The position numbers and the translations under genes were made by a program. From Aliarcobacter trophiarum LMG 25534 (GTDB taxonomy: Bacteria; Campylobacterota; Campylobacteria; Campylobacterales; Arcobacteraceae): DNA of 64,000 nucleotides. The stretch lies in assembly GCF_003355515.1 (NCBI RefSeq), contig NZ_CP031367.1:1116001-1180000 (forward strand), written 5' to 3'. A model generated the notes under the pieces. That model made no database searches and was not told the DNA's origin. It worked only from the letters and a program-made list of their open reading frames with translations. Shown here piece by piece: positions 35,313 to 44,070 of this stretch (position 1 is its first letter; each line of letters starts with the position of its first letter).

Positions 35313-36502
35313 AGGCTTTGCACCTTTGAAATTACTTCTTTAAAATTTAAAAGTAGCTCTTTTTCAAACTCTTTATCTTCTAGGTTTTCAAGTTCTAATC
35401 TTTTTTCAAATACTTGTTCAACTGATAATTCATCTAAACTTATAACTTTTAATTCATTAGCTTTTAATTGTTTTTCACTTTTATCTATTTTTACTGCAAG
35501 TAGTGTTAGTTCAAGTTTTGAGGCTAATTGTCTGATTTCATTATTTGCATACATTGCATTATCATCTTTTATATGAACTTCTATCCAAGAATTTTTATCT
35601 TCAATTTTAGTAAGTTCATTATTAATAGTCTCAAGATTTCCTTTTATAACAACAAGTTTTCTAAAAAGTGGAACTTCTATTTCTTCTATACTCATTTCAT
35701 TTTGAGTAAAAGATACAAGATTTACTTTTTGAGTGTTTTTAGATTCAGAAAAACTAAGAGGTATTGGAGAACCTGAATATCTAACATGTTCATTATTTCC
35801 AACAACTTGATTTATATGAAGATGCCCTAAAGCAACATAATCAAACATACTAGCTAAATAATCTCCACCAATATCAATAGTTCCACCAATATAAATATCT
35901 CTTTCACTTTGAGAACTTCTACTTCCAACAGTTGTTAAGTGTCCCATTGCAATTATTGGGATATTTTTATCTTTTTTTAGTTCAAGTGCTTTTTTGTAAC
36001 AATTTTCATAATAAGCTTTAATACCATTATTTGCTAGTTTTTCTTTTTCGCTTATTGTTATTCCACTTAATGATTCTCTAATCACACTATCTCTTAAAAA
36101 TGGAACGGCACAAACAATAGATATTAAATCATTATTTTTATTTATAGGAATAATTATATTTTCATCTTCATTACCAGTTGTTATAACATGAACATTTAAA
36201 ACTTCTAAAAGTTGTTTTGGAGCTTTTAGAGTTGAAACTGAATCATGATTTCCAGCAGTTATAATAGTAGTGATTAAAGATTTTATATTTGATAGTTTTT
36301 TTAAAAAATTATAATAAAGTTCTAAAGCATAATTTGGTGGAGTTCCTGTATCAAAGATATCTCCAGACACTAGTAATACTTCAATTTGTTTTTTTTCTAT
36401 TATTTTTAAAAGCCATGATAAAAAAGCTTCATGCTCATCTACCCTACTTTTTCCCATAAAATTTTGACCAAGATGCCAATCTGATGTGTGTAAAATTTTC
36501 AT
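35309..36502 (-). CDS. sbcD: exonuclease subunit SbcD
   Basis: A 397-residue metallophosphatase-fold nuclease with all five motifs: HTSDWHLGQ (start), VSGDIFDTG, TAGNHDS, and the later MGHLTT and LGHLHINQ. A C-terminal capping domain follows. It is the Mre11-like nuclease partner of SbcC and is first in the operon. The ~200-nt region upstream has no other gene. Confidence 0.96.
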   Translation of the reverse strand: MKILHTSDWHLGQNFMGKSRVDEHEAFLSWLLKIIEKKQIEVLLVSGDIFDTGTPPNYALELYYNFLKKLSNIKSLITTIITAGNHDSVSTLKAPKQLLEVLNVHVITTGNEDENIIIPINKNNDLISIVCAVPFLRDSVIRESLSGITISEKEKLANNGIKAYYENCYKKALELKKDKNIPIIAMGHLTTVGSRSSQSERDIYIGGTIDIGGDYLASMFDYVALGHLHINQVVGNNEHVRYSGSPIPLSFSESKNTQKVNLVSFTQNEMSIEEIEVPLFRKLVVIKGNLETINNELTKIEDKNSWIEVHIKDDNAMYANNEIRQLASKLELTLLAVKIDKSEKQLKANELKVISLDELSVEQVFEKRLELENLEDKEFEKELLLNFKEVISKVQSL

Positions 36503-36684
36503 TATAAATTCTTATTTAATAAATTTACATATATTATATATAAATTATGTCACATTTTTGTCACATTTAATTTTTTATTTTATTTCTATTATTGGGGGAA
36601 ATACCATATAATTTTTCTATACACTTTTTGATATTTTTGTATCAATCTAAATTAATAGGCAGGCTACAAAATAGATTTTAGTTA

Positions 36685-36716
36685 AAAAAGTATTTAGTTT
36701 AAACTAAATACTTTTT
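36685..36716. terminator. terminator at the end of the left APE/DAR arm
   Basis: A perfect 32-bp palindrome (AAAAAGTATTTAGTTT and its complement) overlaps the stop codon of the BtrH-like gene. It gives a strong hairpin with an A/T-rich stem base in both directions. Confidence 0.7.
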
Positions 36717-37690
36717 AATATTTTGAAAGCTTTCTCTTCATAATTTGAAGCTTCAATTAAAATATCTGATATCTCTTTGGGATTAAATCTCTCTATTTTT
36801 TTTGCACTCTCTACACATTTTAAAGCAAAATTTCTAAGAGTATCTCCACTTAAAGTTAAAAGCTCACTAGCTTTATTTAATTTATCAACATCCAGATTAT
36901 ATTTTATAGCTTCTTTTAAAAAAGCAGCATAAAGGTATCTAAAACCACCACCACCTGTACCTATCTCTTCTTGCATTCGTACAATATGAGTTAAATAGTT
37001 TTTTATATATCTCTCATCTTTTTCTTGAAGTTTTTCTATATGTGAAACTAATTTTCTCATACCCCTAACTCCAGCATATGGGAAAACGGTAAGCATAGAT
37101 TTTGCATTTTTTCTTATCGCTTTTTTCAAAATAGTCTCAAACTCTATATTTTTTGGTAGCTTATCTACATAGTACATAAAACCCTTTGGAGAAAAAACAC
37201 CTTTTGCAAATCTTGCTTTTATTAAATCTTTTTGTGAACACTCTACAATATTTTCAAAAACAGGGTCAGATATTTGATAGTTTTTTTCAATCTTTCCATA
37301 AACTAAAAGATTATGAGCATTAAAGTGAAATCTCATATCAGAAGGCATATAAGGAAGATAAAAAACTGAAGTTTGAAGACCTACTAGTTTACCATTTTCT
37401 AAAGCTTTATCTAGTTCTAAATTTGCCTCAAGCATATTTCTAAAACTCTTTTTAAATAACTTAATCTTTAAAGATTTTTCTATCTTATTTATAATATTTT
37501 TAGGTATTGCCCTATATGCGATTAGTGGCATTCCATTTACTTTTACTATAGGAAAAAATGCAAAAGACAAAGTGCTAGTAAGTCCAAATGCCATAGGTTC
37601 ACTAATTTTTAATCCAGAGTTTGTAAGCATTGAAGATACTACACCACTTTCACAGTGAGCATATTGTGAGTGTTTAAAATCGTTAATCAT
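36704..37690 (-). CDS. BtrH-like N-acyltransferase-type protein (BtrH_N/DUF4872), candidate ester-forming enzyme
   Basis: A 328-residue protein. The N-terminus has the HCESG motif (His12-Cys13), the likely nucleophile of the BtrH_N fold, followed by SEPMAFGLTSTLSFAFF and later MRFHFNAHNLLVYG and YQISDPVFE. The C-terminal part matches DUF4872 (GTGGGGFRYLYAAFLKEA). In butirosin biosynthesis BtrH moves an acyl group from an ACP to an amino sugar. Here it could join an ACP-bound aryl polyene to the resorcinol hydroxyl; that is inference. It overlaps the preceding small gene by 8 nt and ends the left arm. Confidence 0.82.
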   Translation of the reverse strand: MINDFKHSQYAHCESGVVSSMLTNSGLKISEPMAFGLTSTLSFAFFPIVKVNGMPLIAYRAIPKNIINKIEKSLKIKLFKKSFRNMLEANLELDKALENGKLVGLQTSVFYLPYMPSDMRFHFNAHNLLVYGKIEKNYQISDPVFENIVECSQKDLIKARFAKGVFSPKGFMYYVDKLPKNIEFETILKKAIRKNAKSMLTVFPYAGVRGMRKLVSHIEKLQEKDERYIKNYLTHIVRMQEEIGTGGGGFRYLYAAFLKEAIKYNLDVDKLNKASELLTLSGDTLRNFALKCVESAKKIERFNPKEISDILIEASNYEEKAFKILKSI

Positions 37691-38078
37691 TCTTAAAACT
37701 CTTTAGTTCTAAAAGAGTAATATCAAAGGCTTTTGCATATTTTTCTAAGATTTTATCATCTAATTTTAAAAAATATTTCATCTTCAAATGCCTTTTTACT
37801 CTAAAACCAAACATATTTACAAAGCCACAAAGTGTTGGCAAATCCATACGGTTTTTATACATAAAATATTTAATAGGTGAGCTTATACTGTTTTTAATCT
37901 CAATTAAAGCCTCATTTTCTAGCTCTTTATATTCATTTACTGCATTTAATGTAGCAAACTCTTCAGCACTACTTCCATAGTTTACTCTATTAAACTCTCC
38001 ACTACTATTTTTTGCATACATAACTTTTTGTTGCCCATTTAAAGTGCTATTTGACTCATTTGGTACAAAACTAGCCAT
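37683..38078 (-). CDS. small conserved-context protein with an HTH-like C-terminus
   Basis: A 131-residue soluble protein between darB and the BtrH-like gene, overlapping both. The N-terminal half is asparagine/serine rich and disordered-looking. The C-terminal ~65 residues (from SPIKYFMYKNRMDLPTLCGF to DKILEKYAKAFDITLLELK) resemble an XRE-like helix-turn-helix, ending in the LEKYAKAFDI-LLEL pattern. It could be an operon-specific regulator or a partner of the acyltransferase. No family name is offered. Confidence 0.72.
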   Translation of the reverse strand: MASFVPNESNSTLNGQQKVMYAKNSSGEFNRVNYGSSAEEFATLNAVNEYKELENEALIEIKNSISSPIKYFMYKNRMDLPTLCGFVNMFGFRVKRHLKMKYFLKLDDKILEKYAKAFDITLLELKSFKND

Positions 38079-39220
38079 TATACAACTTCTAAAGAGAAAA
38101 ATGCAGTTGAAAATCTTCCACTTTCAGGAATATAACAAAGAATTTTTTCACCTTTTTTGAGCTTTTTACTATTAAAGAGCTCTTCAAGAATTATGTAAAT
38201 AGAAGCACTCCCTGTATTTCCAAAGTTTTCAAGATTTGTAAACCATTTTTCATAAGGTATTTCAAAGTCTGCTTCTTTTAATCCCTCATAAAGTTTATCT
38301 CTAAAATATAAAGATGAGTAGTGTGGTAAAAAATAGTTATACAAACTAGCTTTTAGAGCTCTCTTTTTTATAATCTCTTTTAAAGGTTTTACAACAGTAT
38401 ATTTAACTATATTTTCATTTAGTAGCTTTACATTTTGTTGTACACTTAAAATGGATTTTTCCATAAGCTCTTTTTGTTCAAAATCTCTCCAAGCTCTTAT
38501 GTTTTTATCCTCTTTAACTTCAAGCCCACTATACATACAAACTTCCATCTCTCCTGCATAAGATAAAATATCTATAAACTCAATTTTTAAAGAGATAGAG
38601 TGTTTATTTGGTTTATCTTCCAAAAGCATAGCTCCAGCACCATCTGACAACATCCATCTTAAAAAATCTTTTTCGAATGCGATATTGGGATTTAATTCAA
38701 GTTCTTCAAGATTTTTTGACTCTTCTTGAAAGTTTTTTGCACTTAAAATTGGAGAAGATGCCTCAGAACCTGTTGAAATACCATTTTTAAACTCACCTGA
38801 TTTTATACCTAAATAGATATACTTTAGTGCATTTACTCCACTTAAACATATTCCAGATGCAGATATTGTCTCTATAGGTTTTAATTTCAATTCACCTTGA
38901 ACCATTAAGCTATGTCCTGGCATTAATTGATCAGGAGAAGTTGTACCACAAGCTAGTACTTCTAAGTTTTCTAATCTAAAATCTTTATCTTCTAATTTAT
39001 TAATAGCCTTTGCACAAAGTTGTGAATTCAAAAAAAGCTGTTTTTGTGTATCTTTTTCTAACACATAAAATCTTCTTTTAATTCCATTACTTTTTAAAAC
39101 TATCTTTCTTGCTTTTGATTTTTTACCACCAATATATCCCAAATAATCCTCTATTTCATCATTAAATACTGGTTCATTTGGCATAAATTTTTCTATTTTA
39201 TTTATAAAAACATCATTCAC
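38078..39220 (-). CDS. darB: DarB-like beta-ketoacyl-ACP synthase III
   Basis: A 380-residue thiolase-fold enzyme of the KAS III type, with the nucleophile in SASGICLSG (Cys125), a downstream His in NYFLPHYSS and Asn in ENFGNTGSASIY. In DAR pathways DarB joins two beta-ketoacyl units to a cyclohexanedione. It starts at GTG 39220, whose first base is the last base of the darA stop (TAGTG), and has AAGGAA upstream. The operon context with DarA supports this over a housekeeping FabH. Confidence 0.85.
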   Translation of the reverse strand: MNDVFINKIEKFMPNEPVFNDEIEDYLGYIGGKKSKARKIVLKSNGIKRRFYVLEKDTQKQLFLNSQLCAKAINKLEDKDFRLENLEVLACGTTSPDQLMPGHSLMVQGELKLKPIETISASGICLSGVNALKYIYLGIKSGEFKNGISTGSEASSPILSAKNFQEESKNLEELELNPNIAFEKDFLRWMLSDGAGAMLLEDKPNKHSISLKIEFIDILSYAGEMEVCMYSGLEVKEDKNIRAWRDFEQKELMEKSILSVQQNVKLLNENIVKYTVVKPLKEIIKKRALKASLYNYFLPHYSSLYFRDKLYEGLKEADFEIPYEKWFTNLENFGNTGSASIYIILEELFNSKKLKKGEKILCYIPESGRFSTAFFSLEVV

Positions 39221-40161
39221 TATAAAAATTCCTTCATTCTATAATCATCACTTCCACTAGGTAATTCATAAAACTCTTTTTGCTTTAAAATAGAGTTTTT
39301 ATTTAATCTTCTAACTACTGTTTGAACTATCATATTTATTGGTACAACTGTTAAAATCATAAGTAAAAGAAAAACTAAATAGATCATTACTAATATTTTT
39401 CTACTTACTGTGTTCTGTTTTGTTTTTCTTATTAAAGAACCCCAAATTAAAAAGCTTTTATTCCCTATTTTTTCACTTTTTATAAGCTTCTCATCAACAC
39501 TCAAAGCATTTAAACCAAATAAAAGGCTCTTTTGCTCTTTCTCTTTATCATTTTTTAAAGCAACTTTTAAAGCTCTTCCAAACCTTGCTGATTTTTTAAT
39601 CTCATTTTCATCAATTCCAGCACTACTAAGTCCAAAAAAACTATCTTTTTTTCCACTTAACATCCATCTAGGAGTTGTTATAAAAGTTTCAAGTGAATTT
39701 CCTTTATCTATAAAAACAACATTATCTATAAGCTTTGCATTAAGCTCTTTTAAAATAGTTTTTACTTTCTCTTGAGCCATTATCCACATATTTCTACAAG
39801 CGATTAGTGTAACTACTGGTCTATTTTTAAACTTCTTTTTTGCATAAGAGCTTTGTAAAAAAGAGCTAATAGGAATTGATGGTGATAAAAACCAAACTGT
39901 ATATGCCAAAATTATTAAATCATACTCATTTTCATCATCTTCTATTTCTTCAATTTCACAAGGAATCATATGAGCAGATTCAGGAAAAATCTGCATAAAA
40001 CTAAAGATATCCCAAGGAAAAGGGTACTCTTTTTTTGGTTTTATATTTTTAAATATTAGTTCAAAATTTTCATCATTTAGTAGTGGATTTGTAAAATTTT
40101 CAACTAAATTATTTAACTGTCCAGTTTGTGAGTATGATACTATTAAGATTTTTTTTTTCAA
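39220..40161 (-). CDS. darA: DarA-like flavodoxin-fold enzyme (dialkylresorcinol aromatase type)
   Basis: A 313-residue protein. The N-terminal ~180 residues are flavodoxin-like: the phosphate-binding loop is VSYSQTGQ (residues ~7-14), and ILAYTVWFLSPSIPISSFL lies about 80 residues later. The C-terminal part has two hydrophobic helices (~255-285), so it may be membrane-attached. DarA is thought to oxidise the cyclohexanedione product of DarB to the resorcinol. I place the start at TTG 40161 (AGAAG upstream) because the earlier GTG 40200 lies inside a hairpin and has no ribosome-binding site. Confidence 0.82.
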   Translation of the reverse strand: MKKKILIVSYSQTGQLNNLVENFTNPLLNDENFELIFKNIKPKKEYPFPWDIFSFMQIFPESAHMIPCEIEEIEDDENEYDLIILAYTVWFLSPSIPISSFLQSSYAKKKFKNRPVVTLIACRNMWIMAQEKVKTILKELNAKLIDNVVFIDKGNSLETFITTPRWMLSGKKDSFFGLSSAGIDENEIKKSARFGRALKVALKNDKEKEQKSLLFGLNALSVDEKLIKSEKIGNKSFLIWGSLIRKTKQNTVSRKILVMIYLVFLLLMILTVVPINMIVQTVVRRLNKNSILKQKEFYELPSGSDDYRMKEFL

Positions 40162-40188
40162 ATTACTTCTTTTTAAAAGATATTTAGT

Positions 40189-40217
40189 ATTAAATAGCAC
40201 AAAAAGTGCTATTTAAT
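40189..40217. terminator. hairpin between the lipoprotein gene and darA
   Basis: A 12-bp perfect stem (ATTAAATAGCAC with GTGCTATTTAAT) around a 5-base loop. On the minus strand it lies between the lipoprotein stop and the darA start. It lacks a T-run in that direction, so attenuation or mRNA processing is as likely as termination. Confidence 0.45.
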
Positions 40218-40222
40218 ATTTT

Positions 40223-40624
40223 TTAATCAGCTAGATTGTTTAATTGAATTCTAATTGCATTATCTAAATTTTGAATCCAACCATTATAATTTTGATGAAT
40301 TGTTTGTTTACTTGCATCATATTTTAAACCATTACTATTTTTATAAGTAATAGAGTAAGACTTTGTATTGTATGGAATATCAACCATAGCCATATTTCCT
40401 CTTATATTTAATTGCCCTTGTGCAAGTCCTGGTTTAGATTTAGTAATAATCCATCCTAAGTTTGATCCAGCTGTTTTAATAGCTTTAAAAACTTGGTCTT
40501 CACTTGTTCCTTTTTTTACTTCTACATGATTTTCTTGTACATTGTAAACAGTTGCTGTTCTACATCCTGTTAGTACAAAAAGTCCCAAAATCGACACTAA
40601 CAATAACTTTAATATTGTTTTCAT
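40223..40624 (-). CDS. small lipoprotein in the APE/DAR cluster
   Basis: A 133-residue protein with a lipoprotein signal peptide (LKLLLVSILGLFVLTGC; Cys21 is the lipid-modified residue). The mature part has alternating strands and helices, with VFKAIKTAGSNLGW, and a C-terminal helix with LDNAIRIQLNNL. I do not recognise a family. A 69-nt gap and a TATTATG-like -10 upstream suggest its own promoter, and a hairpin follows. It may be part of product transport or anchoring, but its cluster membership rests on position only. Confidence 0.75.
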   Translation of the reverse strand: MKTILKLLLVSILGLFVLTGCRTATVYNVQENHVEVKKGTSEDQVFKAIKTAGSNLGWIITKSKPGLAQGQLNIRGNMAMVDIPYNTKSYSITYKNSNGLKYDASKQTIHQNYNGWIQNLDNAIRIQLNNLAD

Positions 40625-40693
40625 TTTATTCTCCCTTAAAATAATTTGGCTTGCATAATAACAAAAAAAACTTTAAAGTTTAGTTCTTAAATA

Positions 40694-41758
40694 TTATTTT
40701 ATTCTAATAATTGATTGGCATAAACCAATATTATCAACAACTTCTAAAATCTCAAAATTAAGTTTTTTTAGAATCTTTTCAAAATCACTATATCTAAACA
40801 TTTTACTATAACCATTTGCCATAGCTGTAAAATATGGGCTTGTATTAATTACACAAAATGAGGCTATTTCATTGTTTTGTCTATCCCAAAAAGGCTCCAT
40901 TATACAAATTTGTGCATCTTTGTTTTTTGAGGATTTAATCTTTTGTAAAATCATCTCTATTTGTTCATCTTCAAAACAATCTAAAAATTGACTCATCCAA
41001 ATAGTATCAAAACTAGCTATATCTTTTAAAGTATCAAGTAAAACATTAGCCTCTAAAAAAGAGATATTTGTTAAATTTTTTTCATATATATTTTTTTTAG
41101 CTAGTTTAATTTGTTGTGGTAAATCCATTATTGTTATATCTATTTTTGGATATTTTTTTGATAACTCCATAGCAAATTTTCCAGTATTTCCACCAATATC
41201 CAAAATAGTTTTTATATTTAAATTTTTCAAATACTCTATTGCTGTTGGAAATCCTGAATCAGAATAAAAATGGTCAAACTCAAACCAACTATCTTGTACC
41301 TTTTTTGGTAAACTTGAAAGTGCTGGATAGATAGTTTCCCAATCTCCAAATACTTTTAAGCCTTCTGGCTTTTTATTTTTAATTGACTCTTCTAAATTAT
41401 AAAGTCCCAAATAGTTTACATAGTGATTATAGTTCATATTTATTTTTGTCATCTCATCACTATTTATAAAAATTCCAACTTTTGAGATATATAATTTATT
41501 CTCTTTTTCATATAAAATATTTGAACTAATAGCTGTTTCACTTAAAACTTTTATAGCATAAATGGAAAGTTCTGATTTATTTGCTAACTCTTCAATAGTT
41601 AAACCATCTCTATTTTCAATCAATATCTCTAAAATTTTCAAATCTCTAAGAGCTCTTGCAACTTGAAAAACAATCGGTGCAAATGCTATTTTAGAAGCTT
41701 CATATAATGCTTCTAATCTTGTTAGCTTTTCTGCATTTTTAAAAAAACCATTGTTCAT
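40694..41758 (-). CDS. SAM-dependent methyltransferase (O-methyltransferase 2-like)
   Basis: A 354-residue protein. A winged-helix dimerisation region lies at ~30-110 (RALRDLKILEIL, TIEELANKSELS), then a Rossmann methyltransferase with LDIGGNTGKFA (~residue 187) and TIMDLPQQIKLAKKNI. In O-methyltransferases of this type the catalytic His lies in L-H-D-W; here the segment reads SQFLDCFEDEQ, so the usual base is absent. It could methylate the aryl polyene or resorcinol, or have another role. It is 8 nt downstream of the hydrolase gene. Confidence 0.83.
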   Translation of the reverse strand: MNNGFFKNAEKLTRLEALYEASKIAFAPIVFQVARALRDLKILEILIENRDGLTIEELANKSELSIYAIKVLSETAISSNILYEKENKLYISKVGIFINSDEMTKINMNYNHYVNYLGLYNLEESIKNKKPEGLKVFGDWETIYPALSSLPKKVQDSWFEFDHFYSDSGFPTAIEYLKNLNIKTILDIGGNTGKFAMELSKKYPKIDITIMDLPQQIKLAKKNIYEKNLTNISFLEANVLLDTLKDIASFDTIWMSQFLDCFEDEQIEMILQKIKSSKNKDAQICIMEPFWDRQNNEIASFCVINTSPYFTAMANGYSKMFRYSDFEKILKKLNFEILEVVDNIGLCQSIIRIK

Positions 41759-41766
41759 CTTCTCTC

Positions 41767-43101
41767 CTAATATTTTTGATTATTCTTCATACTCTCTTTT
41801 TTGTGAAATATCTGCTTTGTATTTGGGCTTAAGATTGTAGTTAATGAGAATATTATCTCATTTTCTCCTAAGCTAGTTATTGCACTTTTATAGCCTTCAA
41901 TTTTTGTTCCTGCAATATCAAGCTTAGAGTTTAAACTCTCTATTGCTATTTGGGCTTTTATATTACTTGAAGTTATCTCAATATTTGAATTACTAACTAT
42001 TAAAGCTTTATCATTTGAGATAATATTTGAGTTTATTATATTAACATTTGAGTTTTCAACTATTAGTTTTTCTATGTTACAGTTAAAAAGTGTGAGATTA
42101 TTTGAATTTTTTATCTTTAAACTTTTATAACTACAATCTTTTAATTCACCTTTTTTATTGCTAATTTCTCTAATAAGCTCACTATTGTTATACTCTAATT
42201 CACTTTTTTTTAACTCTTTTACAAAAAACTCATCTAAATATGAAAAGTATTCCTCTTTATTGTTTAAAATTGGTACATGTCCAGCATATTTTATAGTATA
42301 TAACTCTGAATTATCCAAAAGAAAATTCAAAACATATCCACTTCTAAGTGGTGTTACCTCATCATTTTCTCCCCATAAAATAAATGTAGGAGTTTTAATC
42401 TTATATATATCAAACCAATCTTCTGTTATAAGCCCTAAAGCAGCAATTGATGTAGGAGAGTTTAAAAACTTATCTCTATATCTCTCATCTCTTACAACAC
42501 TACTTAAATCCTTTGGCAAAATTGAGCTTAAACTACTTGTAATATCTGTTGCTAATTTAGAAATTTGGCTATTTAATTCACTTTTTTTATTACTATCCAC
42601 CATTTTTCCAACTTGAGTTTTTATCATAAACTCTCCATAAGCATCTTTATGTAAAACACCAGCTGAATCAATGAGCATTAACTTTTTTACTCTCTCTTGA
42701 TATAGCATTGTATATTTTAAACTAATAGCTCCACCCATAGAGTGTCCAACCAAATAGAACTCTCTATTTTCTAAAAATTTTGAAACTAAGAAATCTAAAA
42801 TTTGTGCATATTTTTCTGGAGTATATTCAACATTCTCTTTTGATGATTTACCAAATCCTGGTAAATCAAAACTTATTACATAATAGTTATCTTTTAACTT
42901 AAGAATACTCTCTTGCCAAATAGTTGAAGCTTCATCCCCTAAACCATGTACAAAAACTATTGGTTCATTTTCAATATTGCCATCAACATTTATGTAAACT
43001 TGAGAGTTTAAAATAGGCTCTTGTATATAATACTCATCTGCATATAAAAAAGAGAGTAATAAAATAGATATAAAAAGAGATTTAATCTTGAAGTTTAACA
43101 A
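41767..43101 (-). CDS. secreted alpha/beta hydrolase with C-terminal beta-helix-like repeats
   Basis: A protein of about 444 residues. TTG 43101 (AAGGAAG five bases upstream) starts a clean signal peptide (LNFKIKSLFISILLLSFLYA). Residues ~30-310 are an alpha/beta hydrolase: VFVHGLGDE oxyanion region, GHSMGG nucleophile Ser121, Asp in LWGENDEVTPL and His in YAGHVPIL. Residues ~325-430 consist of short polar repeats (SLKIKNSNNLTLFNC, IVENSNVNIINSNI, IVSNSNIEITSSNI) like a right-handed beta-helix. The upstream ATG 43119 overlaps the dehydratase gene further and is less likely. Periplasmic thioesterase or esterase activity is plausible. Confidence 0.82.
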   Translation of the reverse strand: MLNFKIKSLFISILLLSFLYADEYYIQEPILNSQVYINVDGNIENEPIVFVHGLGDEASTIWQESILKLKDNYYVISFDLPGFGKSSKENVEYTPEKYAQILDFLVSKFLENREFYLVGHSMGGAISLKYTMLYQERVKKLMLIDSAGVLHKDAYGEFMIKTQVGKMVDSNKKSELNSQISKLATDITSSLSSILPKDLSSVVRDERYRDKFLNSPTSIAALGLITEDWFDIYKIKTPTFILWGENDEVTPLRSGYVLNFLLDNSELYTIKYAGHVPILNNKEEYFSYLDEFFVKELKKSELEYNNSELIREISNKKGELKDCSYKSLKIKNSNNLTLFNCNIEKLIVENSNVNIINSNIISNDKALIVSNSNIEITSSNIKAQIAIESLNSKLDIAGTKIEGYKSAITSLGENEIIFSLTTILSPNTKQIFHKKESMKNNQKY

Positions 43102-43432
43102 TAAAGCTTCCTTTTGCATAGATAAAACTACCTTTTAGAAGTTCAAAACTAAACTCATTTAAACTATCAAAACTTGTATCTTTTTTTATTCTGATTTCAA
43201 ACTCTAAATTATTGCACTCTTTTAAAAGCTCTATATCTTTAAGACTTAGCAAAAAACCTATTTTACTACCCTCTTCTTTTGAAAAAGCTACACTACTTTG
43301 AGCTGCTGCTTCACAAACCATAGCCAATGTTGGATAAAAAGGAAAAGAACAAGATAGATATATAAAATCTCCTTCTTTTTTTAAAATCTCATTTACAAAT
43401 CTAATTGGTTTTTGGTGTGGTAGCCTATTCAT
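43082..43432 (-). CDS. hotdog-fold hydroxyacyl-ACP dehydratase (ApeP/FabZ-like)
   Basis: A 116-residue protein starting MNRLPHQKPIRFVNEIL, in which LPHxxPIRF with His6 is the conserved catalytic histidine context of APE thioester dehydratases. The central hotdog helix is YPTLAMVCEAAAQSS, whose Glu is the second likely catalytic residue. It would remove water from 3-hydroxyacyl-ACP intermediates to form polyene double bonds. It overlaps the CLF-like gene by 4 nt. Confidence 0.87.
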   Translation of the reverse strand: MNRLPHQKPIRFVNEILKKEGDFIYLSCSFPFYPTLAMVCEAAAQSSVAFSKEEGSKIGFLLSLKDIELLKECNNLEFEIRIKKDTSFDSLNEFSFELLKGSFIYAKGSFIVKLQD

Positions 43433-44070
43433 ATATTTACTTCTACTATATTATCTCTATTTTTACTAAAATTTTGTGCAATGTACATAATATGTTTTAT
43501 TGAGCTAGGAAAACCTTTTAGCTCTATGTTTTTAATATCTAAAGAGGGAGTTTTATTACTTACTTTTACTTTCAAAGCTACAACACTCTCTAAAAAGTCT
43601 ATACAAGAGTTTATCTCTTCTATATTAGTAATATTTAAAGTTTCACTACAAATAAGTACTAACTCGTCACCATCTAAAGCTTTTATTGCACCTGCTTTTA
43701 AAACTTTTAATGAAGTTTCATCTCCACTTGAAACTGTAACTATCTCATTTCTATTTTCAAAAAGAATAGAAGCATATGAAACTGCTGTATTATATACAGA
43801 GTTTTGAAAATCAGTAGGAGAAAGCATATCTTCATCTAAAATAGCTTTTAAAATATTTGCTGATGATAGTAACTCCCCAAAAGAGCTTCCATAAATAATT
43901 CTACTATTTTTTAAATCAAATTTTGACAAAACCTCAACTACAAGTTTTGAAGCCTTTGTTAATCTTCTTCTAAATACCATTTGTGGTACTAGTTCTTTTG
44001 TATTAAGATTTTCAATCTCTACTTTATCAAAGAGATAATAAGCATCTAATACTTCTAAATTAATCTTCAT
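43429..44070 (-). CDS. beta-ketoacyl synthase-like / chain-length factor-like protein
   Basis: A 213-residue protein resembling the N-terminal half of a ketosynthase (Ketoacyl-synt_2 type): SRIIYGSSFGELLSSANILKAIL, PTDFQNSVYNTAVSYASILF and GDELVLICSETL. No active-site cysteine is seen at the usual position, where SSGDETSLKVL stands, so it is probably a non-catalytic partner of the ketosynthase encoded just upstream. ATG 44070 has GGAATATGTA before it; the gene overlaps the KS gene by 11 nt. Confidence 0.82.
   Translation of the reverse strand: MKINLEVLDAYYLFDKVEIENLNTKELVPQMVFRRRLTKASKLVVEVLSKFDLKNSRIIYGSSFGELLSSANILKAILDEDMLSPTDFQNSVYNTAVSYASILFENRNEIVTVSSGDETSLKVLKAGAIKALDGDELVLICSETLNITNIEEINSCIDFLESVVALKVKVSNKTPSLDIKNIELKGFPSSIKHIMYIAQNFSKNRDNIVEVNI

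Noticed and set aside
40162-40200. GTG 40200 as the darA start
   Set aside because: It lies inside the hairpin and has no ribosome-binding site; the flavodoxin fold begins right after TTG 40161.
43102-43119. ATG 43119 as the start of the secreted hydrolase
   Set aside because: TTG 43101 has AAGGAAG at the right distance and gives a cleaner signal peptide. The alternative remains possible.
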